Shown here piece after piece: positions 7,055 through 15,737 of a stretch of DNA of 16,776 bases. The stretch is from Alcaligenaceae bacterium (GTDB taxonomy: Bacteria; Pseudomonadota; Gammaproteobacteria; Burkholderiales; Burkholderiaceae): contig CANFEI010000002.1 of the NCBI GenBank assembly GCA_947445495.1, positions 1 through 16,776 of the forward strand. The letters run 5' to 3'. Within the stretch, counting starts at the first letter, position 1; each line of letters starts with the position of its first letter. The position numbers were made by a program, and so were the translations under genes. The notes below the pieces were generated by a model. That model was given only the letters and a program-made list of their open reading frames with translations. It searched no databases and was not told the origin of the DNA.

Positions 7055-7774
7055 ATGAACGGACCTGTGTTTACGATACGCCCCCAGGGCGACCGGTGCC
7101 TGAGTCTGGATTTTGGCCAAGACATTCGTGCCGAAACAGGCCTCATGTGCCTCAGTGCAGCCGCCACCTTGCGCGCGGCCGAACTCGCCGGCGTTTCCGA
7201 CATCGTGCCTTCCTACACCGCGGTTGCGTTGTTTTACTCGCCCGGCGCACAAGAACAGCCTGTCACGTTCGCGAGCCTGTCACGCGAGGTCAAGCGTGTC
7301 CTGAGCGGTGCGTTACTACCCGCAAACGCTTCCTCACGCCTGATCGAAATCCCCGTCTGTTACGGCGGCGTGCACGGACCAGACCTCAGCGACGTTGCCA
7401 AGCGCACAGGCCTGACCGAAGACGAGGTGATCGCAAAACACAGTGCCTCAGACACCATGGTCTTTTCACTAGGCTTCTCGCCTGGGAATCCTTACATCGG
7501 TATCCACGACGAAATTTTTGCGATCCCCAGACGAGATGTCCCACGCACCGTGGTGCCACGCGGCTCGGTCGCCATTGCCAACCGCCAGTCGACAATTTAT
7601 CCAGAGCGGCTGCCGGGTGGCTGGCATATCCTGGGTGCGACCCCCCTGCGACTGTTTGATCTTGCTCGAGAGCAACCGTCATTGCTGTTGCCAGGTGACA
7701 AAATTGAATTCGTCCCGATCGACCAAAACGAGTTCGATCGCCTCGCCGCTGAAATTGATGGGAAACGACCATGA
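7055..7774 (+). CDS. pxpB: 5-oxoprolinase subunit B (PxpB, KipI family)
   Basis: A 239-residue protein of the KipI/allophanate-hydrolase subunit 1 family. With PxpC and PxpA it forms the prokaryotic ATP-dependent 5-oxoprolinase that opens pyroglutamate to glutamate, a cytoplasmic damage-clearing reaction. Family landmarks are PVCYGG (100-105), FSLGFSPGNPYIG (137-149), PRGSVAIANRQSTIYP (168-183), then PGGWHILGATPLRLFD (187-202). Common relatives read GFAPGF and GGQTGIYP at the second and third places, so this copy belongs to a diverged branch. ATG 7055 has only a weak upstream purine stretch. Its TGA overlaps the ATG of pxpC (ATGA, 7771-7774). It is the first gene of a three-gene operon, divergent from ubiE. 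No KipR-type regulator is adjacent. Confidence 0.88.
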   Translation: MNGPVFTIRPQGDRCLSLDFGQDIRAETGLMCLSAAATLRAAELAGVSDIVPSYTAVALFYSPGAQEQPVTFASLSREVKRVLSGALLPANASSRLIEIPVCYGGVHGPDLSDVAKRTGLTEDEVIAKHSASDTMVFSLGFSPGNPYIGIHDEIFAIPRRDVPRTVVPRGSVAIANRQSTIYPERLPGGWHILGATPLRLFDLAREQPSLLLPGDKIEFVPIDQNEFDRLAAEIDGKRP

Positions 7775-8763
7775 GTATTGTCGTCATCAAGCCAGGCATG
7801 CTCTCTAGCTTTCAGGATGCGGGTCGGCACGGACAGCAGCCTCTCGGCATTTCGGTTGTGGGAGCGATGGATCAGCGCGCGCACCATTTAGCGAATATGT
7901 TGGTTGGTAATGATGCTCAAACCGCAAGCTTAGAGATCACGCTCACCGGCCCAACGCTGCAGTTCCAACAACCCGGCTGCATCGCCTTGAGTGGTGGCGA
8001 CTTAAGCGCCACGCTGAACGGCCAAGCCGTGGCGTTAAATCGTCCCATCATCGTCCGCCCGAACGATACCTTGGCCTTTGGCCCCCGCAAGCATGGCACA
8101 CGTTGTTATCTCGCGGTGCATGGCGGCTTTGCACTGACTCCCGTACTCGGCAGCACAAGCACCTATCTTCGTAGCCACTTCGGTGGCTGGCAGGGGCGGG
8201 CACTGCAGAAAGGTGACGAGATCCCGTTTGTAAGACCACTCGCCACCAAAGGCTTAGAGGCTCTCGCCATGGAACTCTGGTCAATCAAAATTTATTTGCC
8301 GTCCGCGATCGCGGACTCCTCTCGCCAGCGTATTCGGTTAATTAAAAGTGCGCTATGGAATGAGTTCACCCCGGAAAGTTGCTTGGCGCTCCTGACAGAA
8401 ACGTTTCGTGTCAGCCCGGACTCCGAGCGCATGGGATATCGTCTGAGCGGCACGCCCCTCTTGATGACCACGCCACGACAGTTGCTATCTGAAGCCACCA
8501 CGTTCGGCACCATTCAAGTTCCAGCAGGAGGCCAGCCCATCATTTTGATGGCGGACCGACAAACAACAGGCGGCTATCCCAAAATGGCCTACGTCGCCAC
8601 GGTCGACTTGCCTCGGTTGGCGCAGTGCGCACCCGGCGATGCGTTACAGTTTGAAGCCATCACGCTAGAGCGTGCACAAGAGCTAGATGCGGCGCGCGAG
8701 CGCGCGTGGCATGCACTCGCACAAACATTACAACCGATACGAGATTTACTTCTTCATCATTGA
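7771..8763 (+). CDS. pxpC: 5-oxoprolinase subunit C (PxpC, KipA family)
   Basis: A 330-residue biotin-dependent-carboxyltransferase-like protein of the KipA/allophanate-hydrolase subunit 2 family. It works with PxpB, probably in the ATP-dependent activation step of 5-oxoproline hydrolysis. Landmarks are SFQDAGRHG (13-21), GAMDQRAHHLAN (31-42), LEITLTGP (54-61), IALSGGDL (71-78), YLAVHGGF (113-120), GSTSTYLRSHFGGWQGR (127-143) and, late in the protein, MADRQTTGGYPKMAYV. The length is normal for the family and no break is seen. Its ATG overlaps the pxpB stop, indicating translational coupling, and the pxpA start follows 11 bases after its own stop with a good ribosome binding site between them. 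Confidence 0.9.
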   Translation: MSIVVIKPGMLSSFQDAGRHGQQPLGISVVGAMDQRAHHLANMLVGNDAQTASLEITLTGPTLQFQQPGCIALSGGDLSATLNGQAVALNRPIIVRPNDTLAFGPRKHGTRCYLAVHGGFALTPVLGSTSTYLRSHFGGWQGRALQKGDEIPFVRPLATKGLEALAMELWSIKIYLPSAIADSSRQRIRLIKSALWNEFTPESCLALLTETFRVSPDSERMGYRLSGTPLLMTTPRQLLSEATTFGTIQVPAGGQPIILMADRQTTGGYPKMAYVATVDLPRLAQCAPGDALQFEAITLERAQELDAARERAWHALAQTLQPIRDLLLHH

Positions 8764-8767
8764 GGGG
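8763..8767 (+). promoter_or_regulatory. Ribosome binding site of pxpA
   Basis: AGGGG beginning in the pxpC stop codon, seven bases before ATG 8775. It supports that start over the TTG at 8706, which would lie inside pxpC. Confidence 0.6.
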
Positions 8768-8774
8768 ACACCAC

Positions 8775-9530
8775 ATGACACTGCGAATTGACTTGAATTG
8801 CGATATGGGCGAAAGCTTCGGCGCCTGGAAAATGGGCAACGACGACGGCATCATGCCTTACGTCTCCTCTGCCAACATCGCGTGCGGATTTCATGGGGGG
8901 GATCCCGCCACCATGCGCAAGACGGTCGCCTCAGCGCTCAAGCATGGCGTCTCACTCGGCGCGCACCCTGGCTTGCCAGATCTACAAGGCTTTGGTCGTC
9001 GCAATATGGCGATTACCGACCAGGAGGCCTACGACATGATGGTGGTGCAGATCGGTGCTCTCGCTGCGGTGGCGGCATCGCAAGGCGCCAAGCTGCGCCA
9101 CGTCAAAGCGCACGGACAACTCTACAACATGGCCGTTAAAGACGAAGGGCTTGCCCGCGCACTTGCGCAAGCCACCTATGACGTCGACAAAAATCTGGTG
9201 TTCTTTGTTTTGGCCAGCAGTCCGATGGTCCGCGTCGCCGAGTCCGTCGGCGTTCAAGTCGCCAGCGAAGTGTTTGGCGACAGGAACTACATGCCTGACG
9301 GCACCTTGAGTCCCCGCAATAAGCCAGGCGCAATGATCGAAGATGTGCAGGTGTCAATCAAGCAAGTGTTGCAAATGGTCAAGACGAGCACCTTGACCGC
9401 CAACGATGGGAGCATTGTAAAAGTGCGTGCTGATACGCTTTGTATTCACGGCGACCAACCAGGCGCGGTGACCTTTGCCAAAGCCATTCGTGCAGCACTG
9501 CAGGCCGAAGGGATTGAAGTCGGCGCTTGA
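8775..9530 (+). CDS. pxpA: 5-oxoprolinase subunit A (PxpA, LamB/YcsF family)
   Basis: A 251-residue LamB/YcsF-family protein, the hydrolase-type subunit of the PxpABC complex. Landmarks are LNCDMGESFG (6-15), SANIACGFHGGDP (32-44), LGAHPGLPD, LRHVKAHGQLYN, EVFGDRNY and CIHGDQPGA near the end. E. coli PxpA as I recall it reads LNADLGEG, HAGD and VKPHG at the matching places, so this protein belongs to the LNCDMGES branch of the family and has its own changes (A to G in HAGD, P to A in VKPHG). The start is ATG 8775, with AGGGG seven bases upstream. It is the last gene of the pxpBCA operon and converges on the large dehydrogenase gene, with about 30 bases between the stops. Confidence 0.88.
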   Translation: MTLRIDLNCDMGESFGAWKMGNDDGIMPYVSSANIACGFHGGDPATMRKTVASALKHGVSLGAHPGLPDLQGFGRRNMAITDQEAYDMMVVQIGALAAVAASQGAKLRHVKAHGQLYNMAVKDEGLARALAQATYDVDKNLVFFVLASSPMVRVAESVGVQVASEVFGDRNYMPDGTLSPRNKPGAMIEDVQVSIKQVLQMVKTSTLTANDGSIVKVRADTLCIHGDQPGAVTFAKAIRAALQAEGIEVGA

Positions 9531-9554
9531 TAGCAGCCCTGACAGCCATTAAGA

Positions 9555-9580
9555 CGAGCGCTTACACCAGTACGCGCTCG
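9555..9580. terminator. Possible hairpin between pxpA and the large dehydrogenase gene
   Basis: CGAGCGC (9555-9561) and GCGCTCG (9574-9580) form a perfect 7-bp inverted repeat with a 12-base loop that contains the stop codon of the minus-strand gene. Neither side has a proper T tract, so this is a weak terminator candidate for the converging transcripts. Confidence 0.25.
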
Positions 9581-12500
9581 ATCCCCCCGTTATTGGCTTT
9601 TTTGACATAGTCCTCAAGCCAGTCGGGGCCCAGTATGTGGCGTGCCATTTCGACCACGATATAGTCCGCTTTAGCACCGCTATCCGCCTCAAAGCGTGAC
9701 AATCCTTGCATACACGACGGACAAGACGTCAACATCTTGATGTCCCCGTCAAAGCCATCTTTACGCAAGGTTGCGGTGTTTTTCTCGAGTTCTTCTTCTT
9801 TGCGAAACCGAACTTGGGTTGAAATATCGGGACGCGTCACGGCCAGCGTACCTGACTCGCCACAACAGCGCTCCGTCTTAATCGTACTATCGCCGACCAA
9901 CGAACGAACCGTCTTCATTGGATCTTGCAATTTCATGGGCGTGTGACAGGGATCGTGATACATGTATCGCGTGCCCTGAACGCCCTCTAATTTGATGCCT
10001 TTTTCAAGAAGATATTCGTGGATGTCGATCAAGCGACAACCAGGAAAGATCTTTTCAAACTCATAGCCCGAGAGCTGGTCATAGCACGTACCGCAGCTGA
10101 CGACGACCGTCTTGATGTCAAGGTAGTTCAAGGTGTTGGCCACGCGATGGAACAACACACGGTTATCCGTGATGATTTGTTCGGCTTTGTCGTTCATGCC
10201 ATTGCCGCGCTGCGGGTACCCACAGCACAGATACCCTGGCGGTAGCACCGTTTGAACCCCCGCATGCCAAAGCATTGCCTGAGTCGCCAAGCCAACCTGC
10301 GAAAACAAACGCTCAGAGCCACAACCTGGAAAATAAAAGACAGCTTCGGTATCGGCGGGTGCGCTCGGCTGACGAATAATCGGCACATAATCCGCATCTT
10401 CGATGTCAAGCAATTTGCGCGCGGTTTGTTTTGGCAAGCCGCCCGGCATCTTCTTATTGATAAAGTGCACAACCTGTTCGCGAAGCGGTGGCTTACCCAC
10501 CGTTGCCGGGGGTTTAGCCGTCTGCTTGCGCGCGAACTTGGCGAGCACGTCATGCGCGACGCGTTGTAACTTGTACCCCACCCCCACCATCGCCTGACGG
10601 GTCGCATTGATCGTGGCGGGATCTTTTGCATTCAAGAAAAACATCGCAGCCGACGTGACGGGATTAAAGGACTTACGCCCCATGCGCCGCAACAAGGCGC
10701 GCATGTTCATGGAGACGTCGCCGAAGTCGATGTCTACTGGACACGGGTTGTAGCACTTATGACAAATCGTACAGTGATCCGCAACGTCCTCGAACTCTTC
10801 CCAATGCTTGAGACTGATGCCCCGTCGGGTTTGCTCTTCGTATAAAAATGCTTCAATCAGCAGCGACGTGGCAAGAATTTTGTCGCGCGGCGAATACAGC
10901 AGATTCGCCCGCGGGACGTGGGTCGCACAGACCGGCTTGCATTTGCCACAACGCAAACAGTCTTTAATCGAATTGCTGATTGCACCGATCTCACTTTGCT
11001 GCATGATGATCGACTCATGCGACATCAAACCGAAGCTCGGCGTCCAGGCATGGCGCAGATCAGCACCTGGCATCAGTTTGCCGGCGTTGAAGTGATTGTG
11101 CGGGTCGACCTGGCGTTTGTAGTTCTGAAACGGGGCAAGCTCCGCTTCGGTCAGAAACTCATATTTCGTCAGGCCAATGCCGTGCTCGCCTGAAATAACG
11201 CCGTCTAGATCACGTGCAATTTGCATGATCCGAGCGACTGCCTCGTTGGCCTCGCGCAGCATCTCATAATCGTCAGAGTTAACTGGGATGTTGGTATGCA
11301 CATTGCCATCCCCGGCATGCATATGCAAAGCGATGAACACGCGACTCTTGAGCACGCGATCATGCACAGTCTGCATTTGTGTCAATACCGGCGCAAAGTC
11401 ACTGCCCCCAAACAAACCCTCGAGTTCCGCTTTAACTTCTTTTTTCCAGGAAATGCGTAGCGTGTGATCCTGCACGATCTCAAACACCCGTGCTTGAGGC
11501 TGTCGCGCCAACCGCTCGTCCAGCGCGGGCTTTAGTTCTGAAAGGCCATGACCAACGATAGACGATAGCCCTTCGGCGAGTGGCAGATCAAGATGTTCGA
11601 GCACCCACAACCACCTTGCCCGCACAAGCGCAATCATTTCGGTCGCGCGTCGACGACGCTCGTCCAGCGCTTCTTCGAGCGAGGCACCCTCTTCGCTTGC
11701 ACGATCAAGTTTGGCAATCGCCAGATCACCATCAAGCGCTGACTGCAAAGCATCTAACAGCTTCAGTTTATTGCGCGTCGATAGTTCGATGTTGATGCGC
11801 TCGATATGATCCGTATACTCGCCCATTCGCTCCAGCGGAATCACGACGTCTTCGTTAATCTTGAACGCGTTCGTATGCCGAGCAATCGCCGCTGTGCGCG
11901 CGCGGTCAAGCCAAAACTTCTTGCGCGCCTCGGCACTGACTGCGATGAAGCCTTCGCCATGGCGCGTATTGGCCAGACGGACGACTTCACTGGTTGCGGC
12001 AGCGACTGCCGCGTCATCGTCGCCGACAATGTCACCAATCAGAACCATCTTGGGCAATACGCCGCGCTTACTCTTGGTGGAATACCCCACCGCACGCAGA
12101 TAACGGTCGTCCAGATGCTCTAGGCCGGCAAGCAACGCGCCCTGCGCACGACCTCGTGTATCGAGATAATCTTTGATTTCAACGATTGAGGGGATCGCAT
12201 CCCGAGCCTGACCAAAAAACTCGAGGCAAACTGTACGCGTATGGCTGGGCATGCGGTGCAACACCCAACGCGCCGCCGTGATCAAGCCATCGCAACCTTC
12301 TTTCTGTACGCCAGGCAGACCCGCCAAAAATTTGTCGGTGACATCTTTCCCCAGGCCCACTTTGCGAAATTTCGCGCCGTCGATTTCAAGGATCTCTGTG
12401 CGCAATACCGATGCACCGGCCGCGGCAGTACCGTCGGACCACTTCAACTCAAACCGCACGAGACCTGCTTCGTGGATTTTGCCCAGATTGTGATCAAGAC

Positions 12501-13500
12501 GCGTGACATCAACCCAGTTGCCCTGCGGATCAACCATCCTCCACCAGGCAAGGTTATCCAAGGCCGTGCCCCACAGCACAGCTTTTTTGCCGCCAGCGTT
12601 CATGGCGACATTGCCGCCCACACAAGACGCATCCGCGGAGGTGGGGTCGACGGCAAAGACCAAGCCGTTTTCATCCGCAATATCGGACACGCGGCGCGTG
12701 ACAACACCCGCACCCGCTCTGACCGTCGCGACAGGATTCGACACCCCAGGCAGTGGCCCGATTTCGACCGGGCCAAGCGTATCGAGCTTTTCAGTATTGA
12801 TGACAGCAGAGCGCCAGGTCAGCGGGATAGCGCCACCGGTATACCCCGTGCCACCTCCGCGCGGCACGATCGTGAGGCCTAGCTCAATACACGCCCGCAC
12901 CATTGCAGCAATTTCTTCTTCGGTATCGGGTGCCAGCACCACAAATGGATACTCGACGCGCCAGTCTGTTGCGTCGGTGACATGCGCGACCCGCGACATA
13001 CCATCAAATTTAATGTTGTCGCGCGCCGTCTGTTTGCCAAGCACCTTGAGCACTTGTTTGCGCAACTGACCAATACGCTCAAACTCTGCAGCGAAGTCAC
13101 GCACAGCGTCGTGCGCACGCGTCAACAGACTAGCAACCTTTTCGTCACGTACGGTATCGTCGTCTGCGCGGCGCTGATCAATTTCCTTGAGGCGATGTTC
13201 AAGCGCCTCCACGAGTAATTTGCGTCGCTTCGGGTTATCGAGCAGGTCATCCTGCAGGTACGGGTTACGCCGCACCACCCAGATATCGCCCAAGACCTCG
13301 TACAGCATGCGCGCCGAGCGGCCCGTGCGGCGTTCACCGCGCAAATCCGACAAAAGCGCCCAAGCGTCTTCACCGAGCAAGCGGCAGACAACCTCACGGT
13401 CTGAAAACGACGTGTAGTTGTAGGGGATTTCACGCAAACGGGACTGGGAGTCCGACGCAGGCATGACTTTTAGCAGGCGGCTATCGAGAGGGGCATTCAT
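9562..13500 (-). CDS. DUF3683 / FAD-linked oxidase / 4Fe-4S / CCG-domain fusion dehydrogenase
   Basis: A 1312-residue flavin and iron-sulfur enzyme, probably oxidising a 2-hydroxyacid or similar substrate and passing electrons to the quinone pool; the substrate is unknown. Residues 1-160 form the DUF3683 region. An FAD-binding PCMH domain follows (about 180-420), with the loop [11 protein letters not shown] (213-223). The FAD-oxidase C-terminal domain has [12 protein letters not shown] (726-737) and GEHGIGLTK (771-779). Two 4Fe-4S motifs lie at C848/C851/C854/C858 and C910/C913/C916/C920. Two CCG cysteine-rich repeats carry C1060, CC 1092-1093, SCGTC 1135-1139, DPCH 1183-1186, CC 1212-1213 and SCPSC 1259-1263. 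It thus joins parts that GlcD/GlcF or LldE-type systems keep separate. ATG 13500 has a T-rich leader and no clear Shine-Dalgarno. No signal peptide or membrane helix is seen. Confidence 0.9.
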   Translation of the reverse strand: MNAPLDSRLLKVMPASDSQSRLREIPYNYTSFSDREVVCRLLGEDAWALLSDLRGERRTGRSARMLYEVLGDIWVVRRNPYLQDDLLDNPKRRKLLVEALEHRLKEIDQRRADDDTVRDEKVASLLTRAHDAVRDFAAEFERIGQLRKQVLKVLGKQTARDNIKFDGMSRVAHVTDATDWRVEYPFVVLAPDTEEEIAAMVRACIELGLTIVPRGGGTGYTGGAIPLTWRSAVINTEKLDTLGPVEIGPLPGVSNPVATVRAGAGVVTRRVSDIADENGLVFAVDPTSADASCVGGNVAMNAGGKKAVLWGTALDNLAWWRMVDPQGNWVDVTRLDHNLGKIHEAGLVRFELKWSDGTAAAGASVLRTEILEIDGAKFRKVGLGKDVTDKFLAGLPGVQKEGCDGLITAARWVLHRMPSHTRTVCLEFFGQARDAIPSIVEIKDYLDTRGRAQGALLAGLEHLDDRYLRAVGYSTKSKRGVLPKMVLIGDIVGDDDAAVAAATSEVVRLANTRHGEGFIAVSAEARKKFWLDRARTAAIARHTNAFKINEDVVIPLERMGEYTDHIERINIELSTRNKLKLLDALQSALDGDLAIAKLDRASEEGASLEEALDERRRRATEMIALVRARWLWVLEHLDLPLAEGLSSIVGHGLSELKPALDERLARQPQARVFEIVQDHTLRISWKKEVKAELEGLFGGSDFAPVLTQMQTVHDRVLKSRVFIALHMHAGDGNVHTNIPVNSDDYEMLREANEAVARIMQIARDLDGVISGEHGIGLTKYEFLTEAELAPFQNYKRQVDPHNHFNAGKLMPGADLRHAWTPSFGLMSHESIIMQQSEIGAISNSIKDCLRCGKCKPVCATHVPRANLLYSPRDKILATSLLIEAFLYEEQTRRGISLKHWEEFEDVADHCTICHKCYNPCPVDIDFGDVSMNMRALLRRMGRKSFNPVTSAAMFFLNAKDPATINATRQAMVGVGYKLQRVAHDVLAKFARKQTAKPPATVGKPPLREQVVHFINKKMPGGLPKQTARKLLDIEDADYVPIIRQPSAPADTEAVFYFPGCGSERLFSQVGLATQAMLWHAGVQTVLPPGYLCCGYPQRGNGMNDKAEQIITDNRVLFHRVANTLNYLDIKTVVVSCGTCYDQLSGYEFEKIFPGCRLIDIHEYLLEKGIKLEGVQGTRYMYHDPCHTPMKLQDPMKTVRSLVGDSTIKTERCCGESGTLAVTRPDISTQVRFRKEEELEKNTATLRKDGFDGDIKMLTSCPSCMQGLSRFEADSGAKADYIVVEMARHILGPDWLEDYVKKANNGGIERVLV

Positions 13501-13529
13501 AAAAAAATAGGTTCAAGCCCTAAAAAGTC

Positions 13530-13535
13530 ATTTTA
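13530..13535 (-). promoter_or_regulatory. Candidate -10 element of the large dehydrogenase gene
   Basis: TAAAAT on the minus strand (five of six consensus bases) would start a transcript near 13523, about 22 bases before ATG 13500. No convincing -35 was found. The 107-base gap after the YqaA-like gene also shows no terminator, so readthrough from it is possible. Confidence 0.3.
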
Positions 13536-13607
13536 AGGCATCGTATGAGGCTTGCTCGAATAACCCTTCCGCTCGGATCGACATAGAAGTGCGAGGAGTC
13601 AGGGCCT

Positions 13608-14117
13608 TTAGTTAGGCGCTAACGCGAGCGTCAGTGCCCAAGAAATCGCCACGTATCTTAAAAACTTACCTAGCGCCATCCAGGCCACACACGGCCAGAA
13701 AGACAAGCGCAACCACCCAGCAACCAGACACAACGGATCGCCAATGACCGGTAGCCATGCAAAAAATAGTCCTGCTGGGCCGAGTCGACGAATCCAGCGT
13801 TCCGCTTGATGCCCAACCCCTTTGGGGCTGGAGTCAGTATTTTGTTTTGCACGCCAGCGACCATACGCGCCATGAGCGCCCGCCCCCATCCAATAGCTCA
13901 CCACGCCCCCTAAGGTGTTGCCGGCCGTCGCGACAAAGATCGCCGGCCAAAACAGGGTCGGTGCACTTGCCAGATACGCAAGCAATACGGGCTCGGAACC
14001 CACTGGCAAGATTGTGGCTGCCAACAAACCCACAATAAAAAGAGTTGGCAAGCCGACCTCCGGCAAAGACAACCAACCCAATAATTCACGTAATAGTTCG
14101 TTCAGAGCAAACTCCAC
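13608..14117 (-). CDS. YqaA family (DedA/SNARE-associated-like) inner-membrane protein
   Basis: A 169-residue hydrophobic protein matching the small YqaA-type branch of the DedA/VTT family; the role of YqaA itself is unknown, while related DedA proteins act in membrane homeostasis and lipid transport. Landmarks are ATILPVGSEPVLLAY (34-48), FVATAGNTLGGVVSYWMG (61-78), FFAWLPVIGDPLCLVAG (118-134), and FWPCVAWMALGKFLRY (140-155). The hydrophobic stretches suggest four or so membrane segments with a short basic/polar loop (about 82-110). The frame stays open to GTG 14195, but that would run through the ilvA ribosome binding site and promoter; GTG 14117 gives the normal family start (MEFALNELL). 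No clear Shine-Dalgarno precedes it, so the start is moderately certain. It is divergent from ilvA and upstream of the large dehydrogenase gene on the same strand. Confidence 0.82.
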   Translation of the reverse strand: MEFALNELLRELLGWLSLPEVGLPTLFIVGLLAATILPVGSEPVLLAYLASAPTLFWPAIFVATAGNTLGGVVSYWMGAGAHGAYGRWRAKQNTDSSPKGVGHQAERWIRRLGPAGLFFAWLPVIGDPLCLVAGWLRLSFWPCVAWMALGKFLRYVAISWALTLALAPN

Positions 14118-14131
14118 CGAAAAGTAAGAAA

Positions 14132-14137
14132 ATTTTA
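14132..14137 (-). promoter_or_regulatory. Candidate -10 element of the YqaA-like gene
   Basis: TAAAAT on the minus strand (five of six bases) lies 15 bases upstream of GTG 14117 and would give a very short leader. There is no good -35; the AT-rich run may be coincidence. Confidence 0.25.
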
Positions 14138-14146
14138 GCCTGGGCG

Positions 14147-14155
14147 TGAGATAAT
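14147..14155 (+). promoter_or_regulatory. Extended -10 promoter element of ilvA
   Basis: TGAGATAAT fits the extended -10 form TGnTATAAT at all but one base. It predicts a transcript start near 14162 and a leader of about 26 bases before ATG 14188. No -35 is evident, which an extended -10 can tolerate. It also rules out the alternative TTG start at 14155, which overlaps the element. Confidence 0.5.
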
Positions 14156-14187
14156 TGCGGCATTGCAGCACGCACGGCCAGGAAACT

Positions 14188-15696
14188 ATGAACACCGATT
14201 ATCTTAAGCGCATCCTCACGAGCAAAGTGTATGACGTCGCGGTCGAAACCTCTCTCGACCTAGCCCCCCAACTCTCCGCACGCATCGGCAACACCGTTTT
14301 GCTCAAACGGGAAGACACACAATCCGTTTTTAGCTTCAAACTACGGGGAGCCTACAACAAAATGGCGCACCTCCCGAAGGCGGCGCTGTCTCGCGGCGTA
14401 ATCGCCGCCTCAGCGGGAAATCATGCGCAAGGCGTTGCACTATCCGCGCGCCGGCTTGGCTGCAAAGCCGTCATCGTGATGCCCACCACCACACCCGAGG
14501 TCAAGATTGAGGCCGTTAAAGCACTGGGGGGCGAAGTCATCCTCGAGGGAGACAGCTTCAGTGATGCCTACGCGCATGCCTTAACGCTAGAAAAAAAACA
14601 TCATCTGACCTTCGTGCACCCCTTCGACGATCCGGATGTAATCGCAGGCCAAGGGACCGTCGGCATGGAGATCTTGCGCCAGCACCCGGGCCCCATCGAT
14701 GCCATCTTTGTCGCGGTCGGAGGCGGGGGTCTCATCAGTGGGGTCGCAGCCTACGCCAAACAACTGCGTCCTGACATCAAAATCATCGGCGTACAAACGG
14801 TCGACTCCGATGCGATGTTGCGTAGCGTGCGGGCGGGTCGGCGCGTGATGCTCAATGAAGTCGGGCTTTTCTCGGACGGGACCGCTGTCAAACAAGTCGG
14901 AGTCGAAACCTTTCGACTGGCCCGCGAATACGTCGATGACTATGTTGTCGTCGACACCGACGGGATATGCGCGGCCATTAAAGACGTCTTTCAGGACACC
15001 CGCAGCGTGCTTGAGCCTGCCGGCGCGCTTGCCATTGCCGGGGCGAAACAATACGCGAGTGAACATAAACTCAAAGGCAAGACATTGGTGGCGATCGCGT
15101 GCGGTGCCAACATGAACTTCGACCGCCTGCGGTTCGTCGCCGAACGCGCCGAGGTTGGCGAAGAGCGCGAGGCGATTTTTGCAGTGACGCTGCCCGAACA
15201 ACGTGGGAGTTTTCGCGCGTTCTGCGAGCTAGTCGGTCACCGCAATGTGACGGAGTTCAACTACCGCATTTCAGACTCAACCTCGGCCTACGTTTTTGTT
15301 GGGATTCAAGTATCCAACTCAAGCGAACCGGTGCGCATTGCGAACAGTTTTCGCAAACACGGCTTCAATACGCTTGATCTAACCGATGACGAAATGTCAA
15401 AAACGCACTTGCGTCACATGGTGGGTGGTCGGTCGGGCCTGGCGCAGCACGAACTGCTCTACCGCTTTGAGTTTCCAGAAAGGCCAGGGGCGCTGATGCG
15501 CTTTCTGCAAGCGATGAAACCAGACTGGAACATCAGCCTTTTTCACTACCGTAACCAAGGCGCAGATTACGGTCAGGTCTTAATTGGGATTCAAGTGCCT
15601 GCAGGTAGCAAAAAAGACTTCAAAGCCTTTCTGGACGAAGTGGGCTATCCACACTGGAATGAAACGGAGAATCCCGCCTACAAGCTATTTCTGTGA
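14188..15696 (+). CDS. ilvA: Threonine ammonia-lyase (threonine dehydratase), biosynthetic
   Basis: A 502-residue PLP enzyme that deaminates threonine to 2-oxobutanoate, the first committed step to isoleucine, in the cytoplasm. The catalytic domain fills about residues 1-325: the PLP lysine K51 is in SFKLRGAYNK (49-58), SAGNHAQG (75-82) binds substrate, and VGGGGL (177-182) is the phosphate-binding glycine loop. Two ACT-like regulatory repeats follow (about 330-410 and 425-500), the long form that responds to isoleucine (inhibitor) and valine in E. coli, so similar feedback is expected here. The length is close to E. coli IlvA (514). ATG 14188 has AGGAA just upstream (14180-14184), slightly close. 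The gene is read from its own promoter, divergent from the YqaA-like gene and convergent with apt. A run of eight A residues occurs at 14591-14598. Confidence 0.96.
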   Translation: MNTDYLKRILTSKVYDVAVETSLDLAPQLSARIGNTVLLKREDTQSVFSFKLRGAYNKMAHLPKAALSRGVIAASAGNHAQGVALSARRLGCKAVIVMPTTTPEVKIEAVKALGGEVILEGDSFSDAYAHALTLEKKHHLTFVHPFDDPDVIAGQGTVGMEILRQHPGPIDAIFVAVGGGGLISGVAAYAKQLRPDIKIIGVQTVDSDAMLRSVRAGRRVMLNEVGLFSDGTAVKQVGVETFRLAREYVDDYVVVDTDGICAAIKDVFQDTRSVLEPAGALAIAGAKQYASEHKLKGKTLVAIACGANMNFDRLRFVAERAEVGEEREAIFAVTLPEQRGSFRAFCELVGHRNVTEFNYRISDSTSAYVFVGIQVSNSSEPVRIANSFRKHGFNTLDLTDDEMSKTHLRHMVGGRSGLAQHELLYRFEFPERPGALMRFLQAMKPDWNISLFHYRNQGADYGQVLIGIQVPAGSKKDFKAFLDEVGYPHWNETENPAYKLFL

Positions 15697-15737
15697 ACAT
15701 CTGACGCAGCGCTGCGCGTGTCAATCAAGCTGCGCGC

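Noticed and set aside
6871..7659. A 262-codon plus-strand open frame covering the ubiE start and most of pxpB
   Set aside because: The translation is extremely rich in R, H, P and T and overlaps pxpB in another frame; pxpB has clear family motifs.
12241..12882. A 213-codon plus-strand open frame opposite the large dehydrogenase gene
   Set aside because: It lies opposite the conserved FAD-binding domain, and its sequence looks like a reverse-frame product.
13501..13607. A possible tRNA T-arm (GGTTCAAGCCC near 13510)
   Set aside because: No acceptor, D or anticodon arms can be placed around it; one side is the start of the dehydrogenase gene.
14155..14187. A longer N-terminus for IlvA from TTG 14155
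   Set aside because: The codon overlaps the extended -10 element, while ATG 14188 has a Shine-Dalgarno site and gives the usual family N-terminus.
15697..15737. GC-rich palindrome CGCAGCGCTGCG between ilvA and apt as a terminator
   Set aside because: It has no hairpin loop in its perfect form and no T tract on either strand; the alternative pairing with the second GCTGCG copy is no better.
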